From Ooceraea biroi (lineage: Eukaryota; Arthropoda; Insecta; Hymenoptera; Formicidae), in assembly GCF_003672135.1 (NCBI RefSeq), contig NC_039506.1, forward strand, positions 3,286,001 through 3,350,000: DNA of 64,000 nt, read 5' to 3'. A program made the translations under genes and the position numbers. Under the pieces are notes generated by a model. The model did not search any database. It was not told where the DNA came from and saw only the letters and a list, made by a program, of their open reading frames with translations. Shown here piece by piece: positions 24,116-38,101 of this stretch (position 1 is the first letter of the stretch; each line of letters begins with the position of its first letter).

Positions 24116-24984
24116 AGTATTACGCGAGACGCCGGCAACGACCGCGTAACAGATTCCCGTTCTATTATTAGGAAACGTGGAGACGCGGCCCGCTTTTCGG
24201 TTCCTCTCGGAGGCGCGGCGATACGCCCTCGCGTTTCGGCCAATCGCCTGCGACCTCGGCTGCCGCTGCTCGTTTCCCTCGTGCAGCAGGTACTTGTCCT
24301 CTTGGGACACTTGGGATCTCTGTTTTTTACGATAGTAGTTTACAATCGTTTTTCACAATCGCGCTTCCCGCTCTTGACAGTGTCTCGGTAATTGTCCTTT
24401 TTCTCCTCGTGCCTACGGGTGCAGTTATTTCTGCCTTTTTCTTACTCGCTCCTTCCGTGCCTGCTGCTCTAACATTCATTTTCAATGTACAACGTAGCAG
24501 CGTAGCTAACGAGGAGCATACCTGCTGTGTCGTTTCCTCGCTTTTCCAAGTACCCCGTAGTATCGATTTTGCGGATGTCAGCTCGTCCTTCCGCTCCCAG
24601 CAGAAGGCGATTCGCGAAAAATTCGCTCTGCCTGACCCTCGGTAACGTTGCCACGTGTGGCACGTGTGGTTGCTTAAATGTGCGCGTCAATCTCGTTACG
24701 ATTTCGCACTTCAATTCGCGATAATTACGACGTTCGCATTTGCATCGACAACGTCGCTAGATACACATTGCATCAACAGGAAGCGAACATAATCTGCACG
24801 AGTATTCCGGGGACTAGAAGCGAGGAGGGAGGGGAAGGGGAGAGGGAGCGTCAAGGATGTTAGGCAGCTCCGACAAACGTGTGTAAATATTGTGCGATGT
24901 TCTAGGCTTTTTATCTTCAGGCTCTCCGAGTTTCCTTTCCTGTCGCCGTTATTTTGCTAAATTTTCTTTTTCTTTTTTTTCCTA
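24116..24984. other. Moderately GC-rich flank, no gene seen
   Basis: Continuation of the GC-rich block with short overlapping frames on both strands and a purine-rich stretch near 24825-24850. Nothing recognisable. Confidence 0.4.
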
Positions 24985-26030
24985 CCCATACAGCACGAAA
25001 ACATTTCAGAAATATTTCAGAAGTATTTCATCTGACAGATGAAAGCATCTCATAAACATTGCAAAATGTTTCTGCAACAGTTGTGAGACAACTCCGGAAT
25101 AGCAAAATGTCCGCGACACTTGCATTCAAAACCTTATAGAAAGGTTGCTGAAAGGTATAGATCAATCTGCAACCTTTCTGAAATATTGCCGAAAGATTAT
25201 TAAAATAGCTGAAATCTTTTTGATATATTACTAAAGGTTAATTGAAATAATTTTGAAACTTTCCTATGATGTTGCACACAAATTACAAAGCTCTTATTAA
25301 AATAAATTGAAAATACTTGAGAAATTATATTGAAATTTATTATACGAGTATTCAGAAGATTGCAAATACTAAAAAGTTATAATAAAAATTATATATAAAA
25401 TGTATTTATTATTTTTATTGTACGTTTTTATTTAATATTTGCAATCTAATTAATATAATAAATATGATTTCTGAAATATGCTTAATGAAAAAAATACATA
25501 ATATATATAAGATGTATATAGATATGCATATATATCTATATATATAAGATATATAGATATACACATACATAGCTAAACCAAGTATTCACCAAGTTTGCCT
25601 TTAAAAAGCGTGAATTGTTGGCACATTGACAAAGAGCCATTCTTATATTATATATTTTCCTTTTTCTTCCTCCAAATAGTTGATTAAAAGGAAAGAATTA
25701 TATAGATATATAATTCTCTGTTCAACCAACACTTATATTTGAAAGAAAAAAAGGATACGTGAAGATAATGCATTTTTTTGTCAACTGGTTAGCTTCACTA
25801 AAGATCGAATCTTGGTCTAGGTATATATATATATATATAATTTTACTTTTTACAATATTCACATTTTTTCAAATTTATTGCATGTGGTAGGTTTTAGAAA
25901 CATTTCTGTTGCAACATTTCATATGACATATTGCGGAATCCTTTTAGAAATGTTGCATATGAAATGTGAAATCTTGAAATGATTTTAAAACCTTCCTGAA
26001 AGCTTTCTGTATTAATCGGTGCTGTATGGG
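24985..26030. mobile_element. DNA element B, same termini as element A
   Basis: A 1046-bp element starting CCCATACAGCAC and ending GTGCTGTATGGG, flanked by TA on both sides (24983-24984, 26031-26032). Subterminal zones repeat ACATTTCAGAAAT and GAAATGTTGCA words in inverted orientation. The centre is AT-rich with TA microsatellite and no coding sequence. It shares terminal 12-mers with element A (22247-23472) but its inner repeated words are different. Confidence 0.85.
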
Positions 26031-26032
26031 TA

Positions 26033-29000
26033 CAAAGCAAATTCATGGAGACGTTTTAGGTTCAGACTACGGGAGACTCAAATCCTGATATTATATTTAC
26101 GTCGCACTTTATTCTTATTTATAAAAGAGCAATCGTCATACAGTCGCAGGTGATCTGAAACGCGAATTGCACCGCGGACCGTCGGACAGCACGCGACGGC
26201 TATCGCGTGTTTATGTCGGATTTAATGAGACAGCTAGGAATTTCCGTCTGCCTAGTTTTGCGAATACTTAACGGCGAACCGAGTGCCTTCCCATCCCATA
26301 AGATTGTCTCGCGAACGTGCCATTACATAGTTAGACCTGTTCTTGCTGGTCGCGCCTTCGTGGCGCGAGAAACGGGATAATGCAGGTTCGCGGTTTCTTT
26401 TTTGGTATGAAAAAGTAGATGGGTGAAAAGCGCACGAAAAAACGTGGAAAGTACATAAAGGACCGTCTCCAATGGCAGTAAGAAGTAAGCGTTCCCCCAT
26501 TGGCCAGTTTTTGAAATAAGTAAATAAATAACCGATTTCGACTGATCACTTCTTGCTGCTCTCTTGCTGCTTTCGCGGCTTTCTCGGCGTAACGTACGCG
26601 ATTGTGCCACGTGCGCCGTATGTAAGGACAACAATCGTTGGCCCGAAAGAAACTGGAATCGAAGCTATTTAATTCTGATGCCGGGATGCTAGCTTTACAC
26701 ATTCCTTGAAACTTATGCTAGTTAATTATTCAATAAGCATTCCAGTTTTTTTTAACGTATTATATATTTTGCCATGTGACATCAGATATTTCGATCTCAG
26801 TTGCGTAACTTGCAGAAAAGATTGAGTCGCATATTAAACTCGAACTATATAAATTACGTTACGTAATTTACAATGTTGTGTTATGTCGGCGATTTACATT
26901 AAAAGAACTGAATGAATTTTAATTTCTAAGAAACAGTTCTTTCATAATTAAGGAGATTGACGTCAATATTTTTGAACGTTAGTTAAAATTTTAAATTATC
27001 TTTTATGACGTAACTTAATTATTATTCCTATATAAGTTTATTTTAGGTTAACTGGTAAATCAAATTTCGTCATTTATCGGTAAGCTAAACTGTGTTTTCG
27101 GTAAATTAAATTTGCTAGACATAAGATAAATATTAATTAGATTAAACTTACCATCGTTGATACGTAATATATCTTGTTACACACGATAAATTCATATTTC
27201 AGTGTCATTAAATGATGTTAAACATTTTTGCGTTCGAAATTGTTTTATGCACTCACGTTTTTTGTCTTGAGAAAGTTACGTTCGTTTGAAATACGTCGTA
27301 CAATAGGAAAAGTATATAAATAAAAGAAATGAAAGAGGAAATGAAGCTACGCAAGACTATGTGTCGACGTACACGACGAAAATGCGTTACGCAAGACTGT
27401 GTGTTTAAAATGTAAATGGGCAGCTGTTCGGTCATATCCGGTTTAAAAGCTACAGAATACGTAGCTACACTGATTCATCGTGAAGTTAGATGAATGTCAA
27501 AACAAATTCATAGTGCAATAATAACACACTATGAACGATGAATTCTTTGAATAGGATAATTTTGAAAAGAATCGGAAGCACGTTTGAGGAGAGAGTTTAT
27601 TTAATTTACATGCAATTTTATACACGCGAAAGATAGAAGGATAAATAGCAAATTATATATGAGGCAACATATTATCAGTCGTTTGTGAAAAATGGAATAA
27701 ATCCGTAAATATGTGTATATGCAAGAATATAATTATAGATAAAGAAAAGAAGTCTCTGCAATTTAATTCTGTTTTGATGGGATCGAATAGCGTAACATAT
27801 ATTACGGAAAAACATTGCCGCGCTGTACTGCGTAGTAAAACGCTGGATAAGAGCTTCTAAGAGCACTAGAAATGTTTGCTTAGCGACTCTTAGTTGTTTT
27901 TTGAATAATTTATGATTTACGGTTAGTCGAGTGTGCCGATCAAAGATAAATTAAACTGGTTTGAACATTCTTCTCTTACACCGTTCTGCAGAAATAGATG
28001 GGCGGAATTGGATGAAAGCAGCCTTAAAATATCCATCGTTAGACCCGTTGGGTCCGCTTCTGGAAACAAGATTTTCTTACTGGAACACGGTTTAGCGATA
28101 CACGCGCACGTTACACGTTGCACGCAAAAGGCACGTTGCACTTTTGCGGCTATCCAGGCGGTTCGTGTCGACTCGTGCAGCTAAACGTGGTAGTCGGTCG
28201 AGGAAAGAAAAGGAAGCGGATTGTTACGTAATATTTATTACAGAAAATTGCGGTAAAAGTCACGTGTGGCGCAATAATAAGCGAGAAGAAGCATAGCGAG
28301 AATTTTAGGAAAAATCGCGCAATTTTAGAAAGCTGGAATGAACAATGTTTTAATCGTGATACGACTGTATTTGCGCAATTGTACGATTGTACAATTTGTA
28401 TGTATTTGTTACTCTATGTAAAGCCCATAGTATTCTCGTGAATTGTTACGTCGAATCTCACTCGAGTGAGCGGATAATCTCAAGTGTAATAACTGTCATC
28501 GTGGTATGTCGGAATGCAACAATAATGCAACATAATAAGTTTCTCCCGTCACAGCTGCTGTCACTGCAAGACAATCACTGATATCGACCTCCGTGCATTA
28601 ACCTTTCGCGTTGCGACTTATTTTTGTCCGAGTTGCGCACGTATTTACAATAAGAGAGCCAGCACCTCAAAGTTGATACAAAAATACGAGCATTTAAGTG
28701 TTCAATTAAGTGTTGTTACGTAGGTTTTAGTAAATTATGATTTGGATGTCCGAAATAGCTTAAGATATTAAAAGCCAAGATGATGTTGTATTCTTGGATA
28801 TTTCAGATAATAGGGAAATGTCGAAAAATATCATTAACATCTTTAATTATTTTTAGATAGGAATATGAAGTTGGTGTTTTGAAAACATAGCGTGTCTTGA
28901 AACTTTTAAGCCTTAAACGGTGTTTATATTGTGAAATAATTCTCTAATTCTCTACTGTGGTGAATCTTGATAAAACAACTATTATATCTGAGAGCTTGAT

Positions 29001-32000
29001 ATTATCTTTAATTGCACGTGTCAAGATATTTTATATTTGTGCAATGATAAAGAACAATGATAAAACAAACACATAGAGGATATTGCCAGTAATAGCCAAT
29101 AATAGCGATGTTATTTGAAAAGAATGACAAAATCCTCTGCAAGCCGTGTATCCTGCACACGAAAAAGAGAGAGACTCTCTATTCGATAGTATAATTATCT
29201 TCTTTATATTTTCTGAATGTACTCTATAATTTTCAAATGATTGAACCTAGCTTTTCTTTCACGCAAGCCAACATCCCTGGACATACTAACGTAATTAATC
29301 AATATATATTTATTCTACATTGGTTTATGTATATGATAGTTATTTATAAACTGTATAAATATGTACGTTACGTAAAACGTACATATACTTCTTATCAATA
29401 ATTACAGTAAATTATTAAAACACAGAAGTTCGCATGTTATATAATTCACGTTTAGTGTGAGTGATAACATTTTTGTATAGTCTTCAATGCGTGCATTTTT
29501 ATCGCTGCCTTATGTGCATTAATTTTACTGGTTTTATTGGATTTCAGAGATAAAACAATTATATTCAATGTTTCAAGTCTGGATTTAAATCATGGATTCC
29601 ATTCTGCTATAGTTGATCATTTAACTTGGATATCCAACACGTTATAAATTGCTCCAGATAAATCGTTTGTTATATTGCAGTTGATTCGTGAAAATTAATA
29701 TTGAATCTGTCTGACTTAAAGATACAAAATATTAGACATTTTATTTTGCATTTTTTTAGAAGAGTATACCAAAGTAATTGAAGTTTTAAGATTGAACTTT
29801 GGTCAATAGACGCAATTGAATAGCTAGCGATATCTTATTTTCGTGGTCAAGGCTGCAAAGGGAAAGCGAAAGTCTGCGAACAAAAATAATTGGCGTCTTG
29901 TACGTGCGGGCAAGTTATTTTGCATGCAACATCGTGAGACGTCTACCTTAACTATATGCAACAAATGTTGCAATGCTGCAGATTTCTTACGCAATTAATT
30001 CTCTTGCCTTTCATAATATTAAAACTAAAAATAGAACATTAGAGTAATGTTTGTATGGAAGGAAGAAGAAAATAATATAATAAATTCTGAAATTATATGT
30101 GAAACAAAGATATTGACTATAACACAAAGAAAGCTTTGTAGATAAAGCAAACAAAAGATTGAGTGAAATCATTTTGATAGTTAACTCTTAATCAATTAAG
30201 AATTAGATCGTATATCTTATTGTTAATAATTTTGAAATTATATGAGGTCCTGGTTTAGTTTTTTAAAAAATATTTTTATGATAGCTGCATTCCGAATTAT
30301 ATTGATACTTTAATCATTTCATCATTTTTATATATTTTTACGTAAACAAATTACTAAGAAATCATAATTAGGAATAATGATATTGTTCTAAAGAACAAAA
30401 AACAAGTTTTCCTTCAGGCCAAACGTATTGTTAACAAGTTGATCGGCACAGCAAGTAAATTAAGTTTAAAGTCTGCAATGAATATTAATGAAATTATTAA
30501 TGTATATATGATTTGGATGACTAAGATAACAACGGAAGTATTGCTATTGTCACGTTTTTCATAGGTCGATGCGCCGTATACAATGTGATGTGATGCACAT
30601 CGATACACTGTAGTATTAAAATGAATTTATCGACACGTGAAGAATTAATTAATCGCACAGTATATAATTGCAAATGTTTAACATGACATGTCTTTGAATA
30701 TTTCTTCGCATCGGTCACTTAATATGCATGGAGAAACGATAGTAGAAGAAACACAGCTAAGAAATGAACAATGTTTTCCAAGCTTATTTCCAAGCGATGT
30801 TTACCATTACAAATTAGAACAATTTGCTGTTTGCGGCTGTAGTGGGGATATACATTGCGGTATTTTCAAATGAAATGAAGCCACGGTTCTCTTCACACGC
30901 GATAATACATGAGCTGGTCGTTCCCATGCAACGATCAAAGTCCGGCATGACTGCAGAAATGCTGAAATACCAGTCGCAATGTCAAATTCGTCCTTGGCTA
31001 CATGCCTCAAACATCACGACTGCACTCGATGAACGTTTACTTTCGCCTCGAGACTGCAAATTTGCTGACATCGCGATAATTTGCAAATTGTAACGAATGT
31101 TGTTTTTCCGTGTATTTCTTTTCATGTATTCTTCCCGATGTGATCGTGTTTCTATTTAAAAGTAAATTTCCGCGGTTGCTTCATTACTGAAGCTAACGAT
31201 AAAATTAGAATTGCTTCGCCAATTGGAGACTTATTTTTTTTCACTTAACATTGTTCCTTGTTCCGTGATAAAATTTCACTTTACAGCGCACGGTTTCAAC
31301 GTTATCTTTGTATCATGTGATGTGGTACAGGTCTTATGCTGTTGCACAATGAGGCAATCATCCCGCAGTTAATTGCGAGGTCTAATTATTTCGAGCATTC
31401 GTTTCCGCGGACGGCTGCGTCGTCGACCGCGCTTATATTATGTTGATTATATATTTTGTTATACGATAAGCAACCTATGTTTCCACTACCGCTATGCAGT
31501 TACACAAAAACTGAAGATTACTGTGTGACGACGTCAATACAATTTTTCACTCTCTTATCAGATAATATTTTCTACAAACGCAATGTTTTCGCTATTTATA
31601 AACAATATCCTCCACGCATTGATGATGCTCTCGCACGTGCTATGATGATGCACTTTGGATTCGCTTCTAAATCGTCCAACATTTCATTCATTACTGACGT
31701 AAAGCGTATATATGTATTTTGACGTAAATAAAGTTACGTTTTCTAGAAACAATTTTAAATAGATGTAGAAAATGGTTTTCGGTTCATGTTTATATGGTAA
31801 TTTTATTGTCCAGAAGTTTTCGATAAAATTCAGGCAAACGATTTCAACGAATTACATCCAAACACTTTAAAATAGTTTAAATTTTTGTTTGTACAAATCG
31901 CGAGAGTAGATTTTCTCTAGCAGTGCAGCTTATATAATCTCTCAGAAAATCTAACTGCATAAAAATAATTAATCTAGAAGTGGAATCTAGAAGATTTGTT

Positions 32001-35000
32001 AATCGGTCTATATTATTTCTGAATATGTCGTTGTCTATTTGGAAGACTATACGTCAGCATTTTTTATTCATAATTATTATGCGAATTATGTTTTATATAG
32101 CTATAAAATTTTCATACTTAAGAGCAGGAAGCTAAAGGAATATGAATATTTTACACTCTAGATAACAAATGCAAAGTTGTATAATAATTATATGTAATTA
32201 AGTCTAAAGAAAGCTTTTGGAATACATGAAAATATAATTTATCGAGTTTTGTTTTGTATGCGTCAGTCCGTACACAAATTTTTTTATATTACAAATAATC
32301 ATATATAATATGTCGATTTTATGTTGGACTCGATAATAATTTTGAACATAATAACTATATGTATTATATATCATAATATATTTTAAATTGCAGAAATAAT
32401 TGTTAAAGGACACGTAGAAAATATCTAATAGAAAAAACGAAGATGCTGCAAACAAATACTTGCAATATGCGATTAAAATACATAATTGCTCGATTGATTA
32501 TTATGCAGAATCTGTTACGATTTGCTATCTAGTTTTGCTACAATAGTGATGTAATATTTGATTCAATGTTTTTATTTAATTGATCTGAGGTACCAGAAAG
32601 AGACATTAAAGATCGTGTACTGTACATAATGTTCCGATTATTTAGTCAGATTATCGAGTTATAACGTGACGTTCTTATTAATGCTCTTATTAATGTCACG
32701 ATTAAATAATTTGTCCAAGACGCAGTCGAAAATAGATACGTCTCGTATATCATCGAAATGATTGGTCTTTATTTGTAACATTGCGCGTTATCGGCCAGAC
32801 TAAAGTCGTGCCGTGATACAGGTATCTTGACATGGTATCTCGCACAGGCCGGTCAACGTTATAATTTTTATCAAGTCTCATTGTATCCGGGTTAAAAGTA
32901 GCAAACGAGGAAAGGAGAAATGTAGTAATTAAGCTGAACGACAAGCCGAACGTAGCACTTTACGATCTATATACGTCGATGTTAGCGTATCGTAATTACA
33001 GCTCATTGACGTCAAAAGCGATACTACGTCTCGCGTTTTTCTGTCTTTATGTCCCTACTTATCAAAGTTCGCATAATTATCGTCGATACAGGAATGGAAT
33101 ATCACTGATCAATACATCATCCTTGATCCGTGCAGCTTATCCGATCGATTAACATGGATTTAATGGATAGCAATCAATTGGTTGCACGATTTGTGAAATG
33201 ATGTGAATTTTCTGGTAGTTAGCTTCTGTTGAGCTGCGGAATATAATTATAATCGCGTAATATACTCGATAAAACGAAACAATATATTATACGTGTACAT
33301 GGACGCCTCTGACTATGTACGAATGTCTATTTTTGTCTTCGAATTTCAGACGAAAATATTGAAGCGATGAACAAGATTTGAAATTTTGAAGACACTCAGC
33401 ACTTGTTGTATGGAATATCTGCTAGATGGCGAATTCGATTGAACTGCATTAATGCGTGCTGGTGCAAGCTAATAACCGTTATACACTGAATGCTTCATCG
33501 ATGAGATGCCTAATATGGCTTCTACCAAGTGATGTGGTAACCAAGTGTATCTGTATCGCGACGTATCTTCTGGCTGGTTCAATCAGACCTTTGGAATTCC
33601 AAGGTTTAGACCTAAATAACAAAAGAAAAATCGCGAATTGGTACGGCAATTCAAAAATTGCTAGATACAAAGTGTTATTTTATCTCGCTAGTGAACTATT
33701 TAGTCGATTTTAGGTGTATATTAAGGATTGGATTAGGATAAGGGAGAAGAATTGGATAATGGAGATATCACCGTACATAATTAATCATTATCTATCTGAA
33801 TGTAGCGAATGTTTAACGTCATTGAAAAGGTCAATGATAAATTTTATCTCGATGGTGAACTAAGACGTTAAGTGATATCCGCTCCTTATAATATTGATGA
33901 GCAACGAAGAATATTGCACAATACAGCTTTCCATTTGATTTCGTCTTTCATTAAATAAACATGAAAACAATCGAGACATCTTTTAAATTTGCCAACAAAA
34001 CCGTTCGCAGGCGACAGCAATAATAATGGTTCATTTCTTTGTTCGTTACAGAACTAATCCATTGTCTCGGTTTTGTCGTCACAATTCTATTGTCTCGCAA
34101 TAGTTTCCTGTTTGTATAATCGTCACAATTCAAGTCTGATTAGTGATCGTCAAATTACAATTTAACCGTCGTTTGATTATAAGAGCAGTACAAAAATATC
34201 AATTTCTTTGGTATTACAATTTCGCTTGGCAAAATTTCGGATAAACTCTATGAACATTAGATGCTGCTATATATCAATATGACAACGCGTGGGTTTATCT
34301 TATCATGAGCGATAATTTGTCTCGTGATGACAGAATGGAATTACGCTCGAAAAGTCAATCAGATCAAAATTAAGAGCATAACAATGTGTTCACCGAAGTG
34401 AGTCTCGTAGCAGATTCGATTGCTTCCGACTGATAATTCGCTTTCGGTTATCGGGTAGACAATAAAAAGCGTTTACGTAACTCTGTTTCAATTTGAGAGA
34501 GAAAGGAAGAGAAAGAGAGCCCTGTTTGCTGCACGTGACTCGCATTAACCGCGAATTGAATCGGAGCCGCTAAACTAGCTCGATTATTAGTGGTATCATT
34601 GTTCCATTACTCTTTGCGCGTTTCAGAGGACCTTACGCGACTCGCCGACAATCTCTGACGTGTTACCCGATAAACTTGGTCTCGTGCCTACATATGTGTT
34701 CTTCTATGGATATGCACATCTCGTAGCAGACGTGCTCGTCTCGAGACAGTAGTCGTTATCTCTCACTTTTTCAAAATTTTTTTAATTATCATAACGATAA
34801 AGATAACTGGTAATGACGCGTATTTCTCTTAGACTGGTATAATCGTGACACGACATAAAACACCAATACCATGAGCTTGCAAAATTTTCAACGAACGAAC
34901 TATTTAAATAATTATCTTGTTTGTAATTCTCGTATGCAACATGTGCACGTATTTCCTTATAATACTTCCCTTCTTGCAATTGTGTTTATACTTGATGAAC

Positions 35001-38000
35001 CAGTCATGTATCCGTAATGTTTTAGGAAGCGTAGCAGGACGACGATAAGCAATCGTGACCTCGAGAATACAAAATTTATTGTGTTACGTAAAAGTCAGTT
35101 AATTTGTAAAGTTAATTTGTAAGTTTTAAAACTATATTACGTATGTGTATAGGTACAAATTTAGAAGTTCACGCTTCGTGTAACATAATTTTGATCTTTT
35201 TTCGAGATTGTATGGATGGGTTAATCTGTTTTTACATAATTTTTGTTGTAAACTATATAGTTCTATGTATAATACATTTTTAATTTAAACTTTTCATTTA
35301 TTCTTGCTTTTGTCCTTGAAATAAAATATGAGGGTTTTGTATAGGTGAATATTTTTATACATATCTTTAAATTTGAAGATGTAAGCACTATTGAAAAAGA
35401 GCATTTTTTACGATAGAAACATTGCGTAATAGTATTTGTAAAAGATTTCGCACTGTTTTCACAATTCATCAATTTTAATAGCTGCGCCTGCGTTTTTCTA
35501 AATACATGTCGCGAAGAGTTTCATTTCTCGTTGATTTATTAGGTCAACGAAATATATATCACAGATAAATGAAACGCACGATACGACCTACTTACAACGA
35601 GGAAGGAGCTTGTGCTCGGTGCAGTTTGTTTGCCACGGTGGCACTGATGCACGAGTAGATACGAGTATGTGGACTTCATATGCGTTGACCGATTAACATG
35701 TTACAAAATCTTTCTCTACATAGAATTTCTCGAACGCATACTGCTGATATTGAAACGCGATATTTGTTTAAGCTTATCTTGCTTGTGCTGCAGCAATTGT
35801 AATAATCAGAATAATCCTAAACGCACAGTTTCTCTATCACGAGAACATTTTTGAACAAACTATAAATTTTTGCTGAAATTTTTACTTAATTGTTTTGACA
35901 GGAGAATTGCGTATTTTCAATATCTTTTAAAAAACATTTATTCAAGAACGAAAATTATATAAAACAATCAAGCAATATTTGAGAGAGAATAGAACGGTAT
36001 CTTCTCCAACTTGTTTTTTAAAGCGTGAATGAATTAATAAACTCTCAATTTAATATAGAAAGAATGCGTACTTTTATCAGTTTATCAACGAAGCGTTGAC
36101 GGAGATTCGTATTTTTCGAAAGTTTAATCCGAAAGCTGAACCAACAAACGGCCAATAGAATCGTATTATGCCGATACACACCTATCAAGGATCCAACGCC
36201 GCAAATTTGTCACGTGCTCGTTGAAATTATCGCATTCTTATCAGCTATCGTGGACGGCGCCTTATCACCGTTAGAATAATTCAATGATTACGAGGCAAGT
36301 CGTCCACGTTGTGACGTAGATGCACCGCGATGGATCTGAATGTGTTGGTAGGTTGTGTGCTCAATTAGTTGCTAAATTTGTTGCGACTCCTCCAGCCGGA
36401 CGAGTCCGTCGTTCAAAGTCCAAGGTTATTAGCCGCACGTTCAGCCGCGAGCGATTGCTACCTGCGAATTGTGACGGATAATCCAGGAGCGGATACTGTT
36501 ATCGCATCACGCTTTCTGCTCCAAGTATCATAGAAGCAGGACTCGTAGATTTCGAAGACGCGTCAATGCAAGATCACGTGAAGATCATGTTAGATGCAAC
36601 GCATCAAGGTTCGTCTCCTGACTATCACGAAACGCAATCAATTTTTCTTTGGAAACAAATGCAGGACTCGAGGACCTCGAGGATGCATCAATGCGGATGA
36701 TTATCAAGGCTACGTTAGACTAATTGCATCGCACGAGGGCTTCTCTTCTGACACACCTCTTCTAACTGAAGCACAATCGATTTTCCTTCAGAGGATAAAA
36801 AAACTGCAGGAGATGCAGATTTCAAGGATGCAAATTCATATCACGTTAGAATGAGAGTTGTCCGTCTGCCACGTGTGAGAGCCGATCAATCCAGCGACCG
36901 GGATTCTCTCGGTGAAATCGTCAGAGAGAATCCGTCGAACGATGGATCGAATAACGCTCGTGCTCTCTCGTCGAAGAATCTCCGTTCTGAAAGCGTGACG
37001 GGACCGTTGTTCGCGCACATTTATTCCTACATCCATGGCGAATCGTTGGGTGAACGGCACGTAGAATTAATTACGTAGCTGCGTATCGCGGTCCGAATTC
37101 GTGGTCGTCGTCGTCGAAATGCTTTTCCTCGCTTCTCGCAATACTATTTCCGATACTTCTGTCGTGACTCGAGTGGAAATCAAGCAAAACGGACTTTCTA
37201 TCTCACGCGAGCTAAAATTAAGATCATGCAACATAAAATCATAACGTTTCGTTCTCTACATTGTATTTATGCGAACAGATTCTGATGAATCTGTACGAGC
37301 ATTTTGCCTTACTCTCACCGATTTGACTTCCTCCATACGCGAGCTTTCACATCAGCGATGAGGGAAATCTTGGAGTCTTCTAAAAATCGGAAACGGATCC
37401 TCGTATAGATAAGAAAAGAGATACTTTTCAATTTTCACTTGTTAATTACTGTATTAAATCAAGTTTCAAACTAAGCATTTGAGTAAGTATTCAGTGTTGC
37501 AAGCAGAATTTGCAATTTAAAAAAAAAAGAAAAAGGGAGATAAAATTGGGATAAAAATTGCGCGAGAGCTTAGTCAGATAATGAATGCAGCCTTCTCTAT
37601 CGGATGTTTCGTAGTAAATCGAATGTGTTTGACCTCCATGAGGTAAACCTGTCGTGAATGGCAATTTCGAAGTACACCGAACTCGCTTGCCACATGATGT
37701 GGCCGCAAACTTTACCGGGTTGCCGCGATCCACGATGCGTTCACGCACGCACGGGTGCGCATCGCAATTGTGACTTTAAGTAAGGTCAACTAGTCGCATC
37801 TGCATCGCTGGCCGCTTGTGACGACCACTTCAATCATCACTAACTCATCTTCGCGACGAGGTTGCTCTCTTTTCGTCGCCCGTTCACACGCGACGGACGT
37901 CGTTTAAACATTTCCGGATGGTCTCTTTCTGCTTTCTGCGTCACATTTGAGGAATTGCTGTATAATTGATAAGAAAATTGGTTTACATTGAATATCAAAA

Positions 38001-38101
38001 ATTGGTTTCTATAGAATTCTTGGACACATGGGAAAAAAGCCATGAAATATCTCATGTAATAAAAGTTTTGCTGGTTTCTGCAACATGTATTCTAATACAT
38101 G
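26033..38101. other. 12-kb gene-poor stretch upstream of CPT1
   Basis: No frame longer than about 125 codons and none resembling a known family. Coding-like GC rises only locally (26150-26700, 28070-28200, 36280-37150, 37600-37870). It probably forms part of a long 5' intron or the regulatory region of CPT1. A three-copy tandem repeat lies at 36537-36855. I saw no tRNA, rRNA or familiar microRNA. Confidence 0.5.
36537..36855 (+). repeat. Three diverged tandem copies of a ~125-145 bp unit
   Basis: Unit 1 is 36537-36660, unit 2 is 36662-36806 and partial unit 3 is 36807-36855. Each begins CAGGA, followed by a TCGA/TTTC(A)AGGA-type segment, GATGCATCAATGC-like words and a TTAGA word. Units 1 and 2 match along their whole length with small indels (for example GTTAGATGCAACGCATC against GTTAGACTAATTGCATC). 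It is more GC-rich than its surroundings. Function unknown. Confidence 0.6.

Noticed and set aside
23529..24391. Several Arg/Ser-rich frames on both strands in the GC-rich block
   Set aside because: Open on both strands because of base composition; treated as possible UTR or promoter rather than coding.
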